Source: Clostridiaceae bacterium
Lineage (GTDB): Bacteria > Bacillota > Clostridia > Oscillospirales > Acutalibacteraceae
Assembly: GCA_904501685.1 (NCBI GenBank)
Contig: CAJGBX010000063.1
Span: 1-7,673 of the forward strand
DNA: 7,673 bases
Direction: 5' to 3'
In this document: positions 1 through 5,897 of the stretch, piece by piece
How positions within the stretch are numbered: the stretch's first letter is position 1
How the letters are laid out: the number at the start of each line of letters is the position of its first letter
The notes under the pieces: generated by a model
Told to the model about the DNA's origin: nothing
Database searches by the model: none
What the model saw: only the letters and a program-made list of their open reading frames with translations
Translations under genes and position numbers: made by a program

Positions 1-519
1 AAGTTCTTTATCCCAGTTCACGGTGAGCAAAAGCATCTTGTCAAGCATGCAAGTCTTGCTGAATCGGTCGGTGTTGAGCATAATAATATCTTAATTGCCG
101 CTATCGGAAAGGTTATTGAAATTGCCGGAAACTCTATGAAGTCGGTTGAATCGGTGCCCTCGGGCAGTGTTTTGGTTGACGGCTTCGGTGTCGGTGATGT
201 CGGTAATGTTGTTTTGCGTGACCGTAAGCATTTGGCTGAGGACGGTATTATTGTTGTTGCAGTATCGGTTGATGCCGTAACACGTGAGGTTATAGCAGGG
301 CCTGAAATCATTACACGCGGTTTTGTGTATGTTAAAGAGGCGGAGCAGTTAATGGATGATGCGAGAGAGGCTGCCTGTGATATAATCGAAAAGTGCTATA
401 TCAACAATGTTCGCGATTGGGGTATGGTAAAATCGAGGATGCGTGACGGACTTTCACGTCATCTTTACGAGCAAACAGGACGCAGTCCGATGATTTTACC
501 GGTTATTCTTGAAATTTAA
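1..519 (+). CDS. rnj: Ribonuclease J, C-terminal part (5' end outside window)
   Basis: This is the last 172 codons of an RNase J family enzyme, open from base 1 in frame 1 and ending at TAA (517-519). RNase J is a cytoplasmic metallo-beta-lactamase/beta-CASP ribonuclease with 5'-3' exonuclease and endonuclease activity in mRNA decay and rRNA maturation. The sequence opens at the last catalytic motif, FIPVHGEQKHL; the histidine of HGE (bases 19-21) is a zinc ligand in the family. It is followed by the linker and the C-terminal domain, including the conserved stretch LVDGFGVGDVGNVVLRDRK and the helical end RHLYEQTGRSPMILPVILEI. Known RNase J proteins are about 550 residues, so roughly 380 residues lie upstream. 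Whether this is the J1 or J2 paralogue cannot be decided from this part. The gene is followed after 49 bp by gdpP on the same strand, with no clear terminator between them. Confidence 0.95.
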   Translation, partial: KFFIPVHGEQKHLVKHASLAESVGVEHNNILIAAIGKVIEIAGNSMKSVESVPSGSVLVDGFGVGDVGNVVLRDRKHLAEDGIIVVAVSVDAVTREVIAGPEIITRGFVYVKEAEQLMDDAREAACDIIEKCYINNVRDWGMVKSRMRDGLSRHLYEQTGRSPMILPVILEI

Positions 520-550
520 AATTTTAGCTACAGCTAGCTTGATTTACAAA

Positions 551-568
551 AAGGAGGTTTAGCCTCGG
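551..568 (+). promoter_or_regulatory. Ribosome binding site of gdpP, inside a small potential hairpin
   Basis: AAGGAGG at 551-557 lies 11 nt before the ATG at 569 and is a near-perfect Shine-Dalgarno sequence. GAGG (554-557) can pair with CCTC (563-566) across the loop TTTAG, so the ribosome binding site itself forms one arm of a short 4-bp stem. Whether this weak stem matters in the cell is unknown. Confidence 0.75.
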
Positions 569-2533
569 ATGAAAAAGGTTTGGGGAATTGGAAGAGTTTT
601 CTTGATTTTACTGCTGCTTTTGGCGGTCGATGTTGCCGTTTTGCAGTTTGCAGGTAAATATGCCGTGCCTGTAGTCTTGTGTATACTCGGCTTGGGTGCA
701 GTCATTGTTATAATATCCTTAATGGGCCTGCATAAAAATATCGGAAAAATAATTTCGGGTGTTTCAAGAGGTATTTCAACGGCACAGTCGAAGGCCTTGA
801 CCGAGCTTAAAATACCGGTGCTTATTACTACGGCCTACGGTGAAATTGTGTGGTACAATCCGCAGCTTGAGCGGGATATACCGGAGGCTTCGGCTACCGT
901 CGGTAAAAGCATTGAGCAGGTTTTCGGAACTGATTTCAAGGATGATATAGAAAGCAATACTCATGCTGAAATCAATTTTGGTAATAAGATTTTCTCGGTC
1001 ACCGATTCGGATATTGACGGAGGCGGCACACATCTTCGCATCTATTATCTTTTTGATATAACCGCTTTAAGGAAAATCGCACACGAATACAACGAAACAC
1101 GTCCGGTCGTGGCACTTTTGGCGGTTGATAACCTTGATGAAATTACAAAAAATGCCCGCGACAGTGAAATTGCTTCATTCAGAGGCGCCGTTCAGCAAAG
1201 AATCGAAAAATGGTTTTCGCATATTAATGGTATTTGTCGAAAAATGTCGGGTGACCGCTATATGCTGGTTTTGGAGGAAAGAAGCTTTCAAAAATTGAAC
1301 CAAGAGGGTATCAGCGTTCTGAACAGTGTCAGAGAGCTGAAATTCGGGGAAAGCTCGGCCACCATTTCAATGGGTATCGGTCAAGGCGGAGGTTCGCTTT
1401 CTGAGTGCGAGGAAATGGCCAGACAGGCACTTGATATGGCTTTAGGCCGCGGCGGTGACCAGGCCGTTGTAAAAATGCCGAATAATGAGTACAAGTTCTA
1501 CGGCGGTGTTTCGGGTGCACTTGAAAAGCACAATAAGGTGCGTGCACGTATCATTTCCAATACATTAAAGAGTCTTATTATGTCGAGCAGTAAGGTCGTT
1601 TTGATGGGACACCGATTTGCCGATTTGGATAGCTTGGGTTCCTGTATTGCAATGGCAGGTGCAGTGTCCGCTTTAGGACGTGAGTCCTACATAGTAATGG
1701 ACAAGGAAAAAACCATGGCTAAATCATTGGTTGAACGTGCGGATTCCTTGGGTATTCACTGTAATATCGTGTCCGGCAGCGAGGTTATGCCGGCAATTGA
1801 CAAGGAAACTCTGCTTATTATCACCGATGTGCACCGTCCGTCATTTTTGGACAGTCCTGAGGTGTACGAGCGTTGCAACAACGTTGTTGTAATCGACCAT
1901 CACCGTAAGGCGGTTGATTTCATTAACGATGCGGTTATTTTCTATCACGAAACCGCCGTTTCCTCAACCTGCGAAATGGTTACCGAAATGCTTCAGTATA
2001 TGTGTCCGAAGTCGGTCGGTCAGTTTGAGGCAGAGGCTCTGCTTTCGGGTATTATGCTGGATAGCCGTAATTTTGTGCTGAATACCGGTGTCAGAACCTT
2101 TGAGGCTTCGGCTTTTTTGCGTAACCGAGGTGCCGACCCTGTAACGGTCAAAAAGCTGTTTGCAGGCTCAATGGCAACCTATAAGCTGCGTGCTGAAATC
2201 GTCGGCTCGGCCGAGCAGTACGACGGTGACTGTGCAATTGCAATCAATACCGATATAAATGCCGATTCAAGGCTTGCTTCGGCTCAGGCGGCTGACGAGC
2301 TTTTAGGTATAAGCGGTGTTTTAGGCTCGTTTGTTGTAAGCCGTTACGGCGGCGAGTTTAATATTTCCGCAAGAAGCTTGGGAAGTATGAACGTGCAGGT
2401 AATTATGGAGACCTTAGGCGGCGGCGGTCACAGAACAATGGCGGCCTGTCAGTTAAAGGTTGATACTTTTGAGGATGCCGTTTTACAGTTAAAGCAGGCT
2501 ATTGACACCTATAAAAAAGAAATAAAAAAATAG
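569..2533 (+). CDS. gdpP: Cyclic-di-AMP phosphodiesterase GdpP (YybT family)
   Basis: GdpP is a membrane-anchored enzyme that hydrolyses c-di-AMP to pApA and so tunes potassium and osmotic balance, cell wall stress and beta-lactam tolerance in Firmicutes. The product is 654 residues (B. subtilis GdpP is 659). Two membrane segments lie at about residues 10-28 and 33-52. A PAS-like region follows (about 80-145), then a degenerate GGDEF domain in which the signature reads SGDRY (227-231), as expected for a non-cyclase. The DHH/DHHA1 phosphodiesterase has its metal-site motifs intact: MGHRFADLD (H348, D352, D354), D420 in TDVHRP, DHH (443-445), D498 in LDSRNF, and GGGGH (617-621) in DHHA1. The ATG start is set by the strong ribosome binding site at 551-557. 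The gene ends in TAG, 28 bp before rplI, the classic gdpP-rplI-dnaB order. All key residues are present, so it should be active. Confidence 0.97.
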   Translation: MKKVWGIGRVFLILLLLLAVDVAVLQFAGKYAVPVVLCILGLGAVIVIISLMGLHKNIGKIISGVSRGISTAQSKALTELKIPVLITTAYGEIVWYNPQLERDIPEASATVGKSIEQVFGTDFKDDIESNTHAEINFGNKIFSVTDSDIDGGGTHLRIYYLFDITALRKIAHEYNETRPVVALLAVDNLDEITKNARDSEIASFRGAVQQRIEKWFSHINGICRKMSGDRYMLVLEERSFQKLNQEGISVLNSVRELKFGESSATISMGIGQGGGSLSECEEMARQALDMALGRGGDQAVVKMPNNEYKFYGGVSGALEKHNKVRARIISNTLKSLIMSSSKVVLMGHRFADLDSLGSCIAMAGAVSALGRESYIVMDKEKTMAKSLVERADSLGIHCNIVSGSEVMPAIDKETLLIITDVHRPSFLDSPEVYERCNNVVVIDHHRKAVDFINDAVIFYHETAVSSTCEMVTEMLQYMCPKSVGQFEAEALLSGIMLDSRNFVLNTGVRTFEASAFLRNRGADPVTVKKLFAGSMATYKLRAEIVGSAEQYDGDCAIAINTDINADSRLASAQAADELLGISGVLGSFVVSRYGGEFNISARSLGSMNVQVIMETLGGGGHRTMAACQLKVDTFEDAVLQLKQAIDTYKKEIKK

Positions 2534-2561
2534 TTTAATATACTCGAAAGGTTTGATATAA

Positions 2562-3002
2562 ATGAAGGTTATTTTAAATGCCGATGTTAAGGGCTTGGGT
2601 AAAAAGGGCGAGCTTGTTAACGCCTCTGACGGATATGCAAGAAACTTTTTGTTCCCGAAAAACTTAGCGGTTGAGGCTAATTCTACTGCTATGAACGAGC
2701 TTAAAAACCGTGAAGCCTCAAAGGCTCACCATATTGCTGAGGAAAAGGCGGCTGCAACTGAGTCGGCAAATAAAATCAACGGCAAGGAAATCGTAATTCA
2801 TGCTAAGGCAGGCTCTAACGGTAAGCTTTTCGGCGCTATTACCTCTAAGGAAATCGCCGCTGAAATCAATAAGAATTTCTCGGTTTCGGTTGACAAGAAA
2901 AAAATCTCGGTTGCCGATATTAAGTCCTACGGCGAGTTTTCGGCCGAGGTTAAACTTTATAACGGCATAGTAGCAAAGGTTACGGTAAAGGTTACCGAGT
3001 AA
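2562..3002 (+). CDS. rplI: 50S ribosomal protein L9
   Basis: L9 binds 23S rRNA near the base of the L1 stalk and influences frame maintenance during translation. The product is 146 residues, close to the usual 147-150. The N-terminal rRNA-binding domain carries the family signature: KVILNADVKGLGKKGELV, then DGYARNFLFPKNLA (residues 2 to about 37). A long, charged, alanine-rich connecting helix follows (about 42-75). The C-terminal domain contains the conserved GKLFGAIT. The ATG at 2562 is preceded by a modest ribosome binding site (GAAAGG, 2546-2551). The position between gdpP and dnaB is the standard arrangement in Firmicutes and supports co-transcription. Nothing unusual is seen. Confidence 0.98.
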   Translation: MKVILNADVKGLGKKGELVNASDGYARNFLFPKNLAVEANSTAMNELKNREASKAHHIAEEKAAATESANKINGKEIVIHAKAGSNGKLFGAITSKEIAAEINKNFSVSVDKKKISVADIKSYGEFSAEVKLYNGIVAKVTVKVTE

Positions 3003-3028
3003 TCAAAGCCTTTGGAAATTTTAAAGAC

Positions 3029-3037
3029 AGAGGGTGA
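3029..3037 (+). promoter_or_regulatory. Ribosome binding site that favours a TTG start for dnaB
   Basis: AGAGGGTGA resembles the consensus AGGAGGTGA and ends 5 nt before TTG at 3043. The in-frame GTG at 3034 lies inside this element, so it would have no properly spaced ribosome binding site of its own. This decides the dnaB start in favour of TTG 3043. Confidence 0.65.
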
Positions 3038-3042
3038 AGTAT

Positions 3043-4416
3043 TTGGCTGAACATATTAACGACAACCAGTTTGAGGGCGCGGCAATGCCTTATTCTGCCG
3101 AAGCCGAGCAGTCGGTTTTAGGCGCTATTATTGTTGACCCGCCGAGCATTAATCTGGTTATGGATAAGCTTAAACCGGACCATTTTTATGTGCCGCAAAA
3201 CCGTCGTATTTATGATACTTTATGCAGTATGAGTACCGCCAATCAGGTTATCGACTACGTTACGGTGCTTGAACGCTTAAAAAGTGACGGCGTGTTTGAT
3301 GCCGCCGGAGGTAAGTCATATTTGGCGTCTATTGCCCAAGGTGTGCCGACCTCGGCTAATATTACCACCTATGCCGAGATTGTTACCGAGCGGTATTATG
3401 TACGCTCACTTATGATGGCGGCAAGAGATATTATCGAAACGGCTCAAAACGGCGCAACCGATGCTAATATGCTGTTGGAAAGTGCCGAGCAAAAGATTTA
3501 CGATATTCGTCAGGGCAAGGACGTTACTGGTTTACGACTGCTTGATGATGTTATTAAGGGCGAGACGTTTGTCCGCTTGGCTAAAATCAGTGACCCTGAA
3601 ACAAGAAAGGATTACATAGGTATTCCTACCGGCTTTTCCAAGCTTGATAAGGTTATTACAGGTCTTAATAAGTCCGACCTTATTATTGTCGGTGCGCGTC
3701 CCGGTATGGGTAAAACCGCATTCGGCCTTAACGTTGCACGTAATGTTGCGGTAGCCTCGGGTAAAACGGTATGCTTTTTCTCACTCGAAATGAGCCGTGA
3801 TCAGTTGGCTCAGCGTCTGCTTTCGAGCGAGGCAATGATTGAATCGGGTAAAATGCGTACCGGTGACCTTTCTCAGGACGAGTGGACAAGGCTTACTCAA
3901 GCGGGACTTAATCTTTCCTCGGCTAAGATGTATATTGACGAAACGCCGGGTATTACGGTGCCGGAAATGAAGGCGAAAATTCGCCGTATGAAGGACAAGC
4001 CCGACTTGGTTATTATCGACTATCTGGGACTTATTCAGTCGGCTAAGCGTACCGAAAACCGCGTGCAGGAGGTTTCGGATATTACCCGCAACCTTAAAAT
4101 AATGGCTAAGGAAATGCAGATTCCGGTTATGGTCTGTGCTCAGCTTTCGCGTGGTACCGAAACCAAGGGCGGTTCGCATAAACCGGCACTGTCGGACCTC
4201 AGAGAGTCCGGCTCTATTGAGCAGGATGCCGATATTGTACTGTTTATGTACCGCGATATTTACTATAAAAACGAAAAGACCGACCCGAATGTTGAAATTG
4301 ACGAGCACAAGGCACTTTGTATTGTTGCTAAAAACCGTCATGGCGGTCTTGAGGATGTTCCGCTTTATTGGGACGGTATGTATACACGTTTTTCGACTGT
4401 GGACGGTATGGGTTGA
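3043..4416 (+). CDS. dnaB: Replicative DNA helicase DnaB
   Basis: This is the hexameric 5'-3' helicase that unwinds DNA at the replication fork and recruits primase (named DnaC in B. subtilis). From the TTG start the product is 457 residues, normal for the family. The N-terminal domain begins near PYSAEAEQSVLGAI (about 17-30). A linker helix leads into the RecA-like domain with Walker A GARPGMGKT (217-225), the SLEMS motif with catalytic Glu249, Walker B LVIIDYLGLI with Asp326, and the conserved LSDLRESGSIEQDADIV segment (about 384-399). TTG at 3043 is chosen over GTG at 3034 because AGAGGGTGA is well spaced only for TTG, and the resulting start MAE is common among clostridial DnaB proteins. 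With GTG it would be 460 residues. No intein or insertion is seen. The stop codon overlaps the tilS start. Confidence 0.96.
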   Translation: MAEHINDNQFEGAAMPYSAEAEQSVLGAIIVDPPSINLVMDKLKPDHFYVPQNRRIYDTLCSMSTANQVIDYVTVLERLKSDGVFDAAGGKSYLASIAQGVPTSANITTYAEIVTERYYVRSLMMAARDIIETAQNGATDANMLLESAEQKIYDIRQGKDVTGLRLLDDVIKGETFVRLAKISDPETRKDYIGIPTGFSKLDKVITGLNKSDLIIVGARPGMGKTAFGLNVARNVAVASGKTVCFFSLEMSRDQLAQRLLSSEAMIESGKMRTGDLSQDEWTRLTQAGLNLSSAKMYIDETPGITVPEMKAKIRRMKDKPDLVIIDYLGLIQSAKRTENRVQEVSDITRNLKIMAKEMQIPVMVCAQLSRGTETKGGSHKPALSDLRESGSIEQDADIVLFMYRDIYYKNEKTDPNVEIDEHKALCIVAKNRHGGLEDVPLYWDGMYTRFSTVDGMG

Positions 4417-5762
4417 TGTTAAATTCGGTTATTTGCGACCTTAAAAGGTATAATATGATAGGAAATGCAACCGAGGTTACGGTCGCTTTATCGGGCGGTG
4501 CCGATTCGGTTGCACTGCTTTTGTGCCTTTTGGAAATAAAGGAGATTTTTGGCATTAATATCACTGCCGCACATTTGAATCATTGCTTAAGAGGTGAAGA
4601 ATCGGATTCCGACGAGCAATTTGTTAAGGATTTGTGTGCCGGTTTGGGTGTCAGTCTGACGGTTGAGCGTGCAGATATAAAGTCAGAAGCTGAAAAAACT
4701 CATGAAAGCGTTGAGCTTTGTGCACGTAGGGTGCGTTATGCGTTTTTAGAGCGTGTGTCAAAGGGACTTATTGCAACGGCACACACTGCAAACGATAATA
4801 CTGAAACGGTTTTGCTGAATCTGTCACGTGGTACCGGTATTTCGGGTCTTTGCGGGATTCCGCCTGTCAGAGGCAGGATTATCCGCCCGTTAATTTCGGT
4901 TACCCGGGAGCAGGTTGAACGGTTTTGCCAAGAAAAGGGTGTTGGCTTCAGGATTGACTCGACAAATCAGGACGAAAGGTACACGAGGAATTTTATCCGT
5001 CATTCGATAGTGCCAAGACTGTTAAGAATAAACGGCGGTCTTGTGGAAGGTATTTCAAATATGAGTGCCGTTCTGCGTCAGGATGCAGAGCTTTTAGACA
5101 GTATCGCTGAAGATAGCTTAAAAAAGGTTTTCGACGGGAAATCGGCAAATGTTGACGGCTTGTGTCAGCTACATCCGGCAATAAGGTCGAGGTGTATTGC
5201 AAATATTTATGAAGAGTCGGTCAAATGTGCACCTGAGCGCCGTCATATTGAGGCGGTGGCAGAGTTACTTACAAAAGGCGGCAGGTGTTCGGTGCAGAAT
5301 GATTTTTCGGCAGTGGTTAAGGACAAAAAATTAAGATTTATTCCGTCAAAACCCATAGACTCAATTCCAAAAACAGAAATTTCAATTCTGCCGTTTAGCG
5401 GTTTCGGCGTTGAAATCACTAAGATGTTAAAGGAAAATTTTAATTTTACGGGAAAATTTAACAATTTGTTATTAATTAATGCGATAGACTGTGATAAAAT
5501 ATGTGGCAAGGTCACTTTAAGAAGCAGATTACCGCAGGATGAAATAAGGCTTTTCAAAAGAAATTGCACAAAAACCTTGAAAAAACTGTTTAATGAGGCT
5601 AAAATTGATGATGTTGCACGCGACGGTATACCTGTTTTGGCTGATGAAGCGGGAGTTGTTTGGGTTTCGGGCTTCGGCGTTGCCGAACGGTGTGCAGTTA
5701 CTGAAAATACAGAAAATATTTGGGGAGTAAGGGTTTTAAATCCCAAAAGTGAGGGAAAATAA
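4416..5762 (+). CDS. tilS: tRNA(Ile)-lysidine synthetase TilS
   Basis: TilS ligates lysine to the wobble cytidine of the CAU-anticodon tRNA-Ile using ATP, so that AUA is read as isoleucine; it is essential in most bacteria. The product is 448 residues (B. subtilis 472, E. coli 432). The N-terminal PP-loop ATPase has VALSGGADS (SGGADS at 26-31), HLNHCLRGEESDSDEQFV, ATAHTANDNTETVLLNLSRGTG (from 120), and the conserved block DSTN(181-184)...RNFIR(191-195). The C-terminal TilS domain is recognisable in KVTLRSRLPQDEIRLF and LKKLFNEAKIDDVARDGIPV. The ATG at 4416 overlaps the dnaB TGA by one base (TGATG), suggesting translational coupling by termination-reinitiation. An upstream in-frame TTG at 4368 would extend into dnaB and add nothing conserved. 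An AT-rich stretch at about 5425-5500 separates the substrate-binding part from the C-terminal domain. An hpt remnant follows immediately. Confidence 0.96.
   Translation: MLNSVICDLKRYNMIGNATEVTVALSGGADSVALLLCLLEIKEIFGINITAAHLNHCLRGEESDSDEQFVKDLCAGLGVSLTVERADIKSEAEKTHESVELCARRVRYAFLERVSKGLIATAHTANDNTETVLLNLSRGTGISGLCGIPPVRGRIIRPLISVTREQVERFCQEKGVGFRIDSTNQDERYTRNFIRHSIVPRLLRINGGLVEGISNMSAVLRQDAELLDSIAEDSLKKVFDGKSANVDGLCQLHPAIRSRCIANIYEESVKCAPERRHIEAVAELLTKGGRCSVQNDFSAVVKDKKLRFIPSKPIDSIPKTEISILPFSGFGVEITKMLKENFNFTGKFNNLLLINAIDCDKICGKVTLRSRLPQDEIRLFKRNCTKTLKKLFNEAKIDDVARDGIPVLADEAGVVWVSGFGVAERCAVTENTENIWGVRVLNPKSEGK
5751..5757 (+). promoter_or_regulatory. Retained ribosome binding site of the hpt remnant
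   Basis: GAGGGAA lies inside the last codons of tilS, with the GAGGG core ending 7 nt before the ATG at 5763. It is a well-placed Shine-Dalgarno element. The initiation region of the lost hpt gene therefore still looks functional, and ribosomes may start on the remnant. Confidence 0.6.
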
Positions 5763-5897
5763 ATGAGCGATATGAATAATTTCATTGTAAAAATGCTCAT
5801 AAACTTATGAAAAAATTTCTCAAATATGCCGTATGTCGGTGTGCTGAAACGCGAATGCTATGAAAAAGGAACCTTGAAGGGAGTTCAAAATGAATAA
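5763..5897 (+). pseudogene. hpt: Remnant of hypoxanthine-guanine phosphoribosyltransferase gene (hpt) with internal deletion
   Basis: Intact Hpt makes IMP and GMP from hypoxanthine or guanine and PRPP, is about 175-185 residues long, and is normally encoded between tilS and ftsH in Firmicutes. Here the slot is 135 bp. Frame 3 starts at ATG 5763 directly after the tilS stop and reads MSDMNNFIVKMLINL, then TGA (5808-5810). MNNFIVKMLI resembles the usual Hpt opening (xxxIEKVLIS). In the same frame after the TGA comes KNFSNMPYVGVLKRECYEK, matching the characteristic Hpt C-terminus (EKYRNLPYVGVLKPEVY). The frame ends at TAA 5895-5897, overlapping the ftsH start by 8 nt, a normal operon overlap. 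The whole middle, including the PRPP-binding VVDDIVDTG-type loop, is missing, roughly 140-150 codons. The product cannot be an active transferase. The tail match is strong, the N-terminal match modest. It may be a genuine deletion or an assembly error. Confidence 0.8.
5877..5883 (+). promoter_or_regulatory. Ribosome binding site of ftsH
   Basis: AAGGGAG ends 6 nt before the ATG at 5890 and sets the ftsH start. It lies inside the surviving 3' part of the hpt remnant, so preservation of that part would be expected even if hpt itself has no function. Confidence 0.75.

Noticed and set aside
526..539. Hairpin AGCTA-CAGC-TAGCT between rnj and gdpP
   Set aside because: It has only five base pairs, is low in GC and has no following T-run, so it is not a credible rho-independent terminator.
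3004..3014. Short inverted repeat CAAAGCCTTTG after rplI
   Set aside because: The stem is too short for its loop and there is no T-run; it is not a terminator.
3781..4341. 186-codon open frame on the minus strand inside dnaB
   Set aside because: It lies opposite highly conserved DnaB motifs, has no recognisable domain or ribosome binding site, and reflects codon bias of the + strand gene.
4136..4444. 102-codon alternative frame on the + strand across the end of dnaB
   Set aside because: It fully overlaps the conserved DnaB C-terminus in another frame and its translation resembles no known protein.
5243..5800. 185-codon open frame on the minus strand inside tilS and the hpt remnant
   Set aside because: It is antisense to conserved TilS C-terminal sequence, shows low-complexity serine-rich translation, and no family is recognisable.
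5808..5810. Possibility that the in-frame TGA in the hpt remnant is recoded as a sense codon
   Set aside because: dnaB uses TGA as its stop with tilS starting over it, none of the other genes has an internal TGA, and even with readthrough the product would lack the catalytic core of Hpt.
5785..5811. Promoter-like TTGTAA and TATGAA pair in the hpt remnant
   Set aside because: The spacing is only 15 nt and both hexamers are imperfect; by chance such pairs are common in AT-rich sequence.
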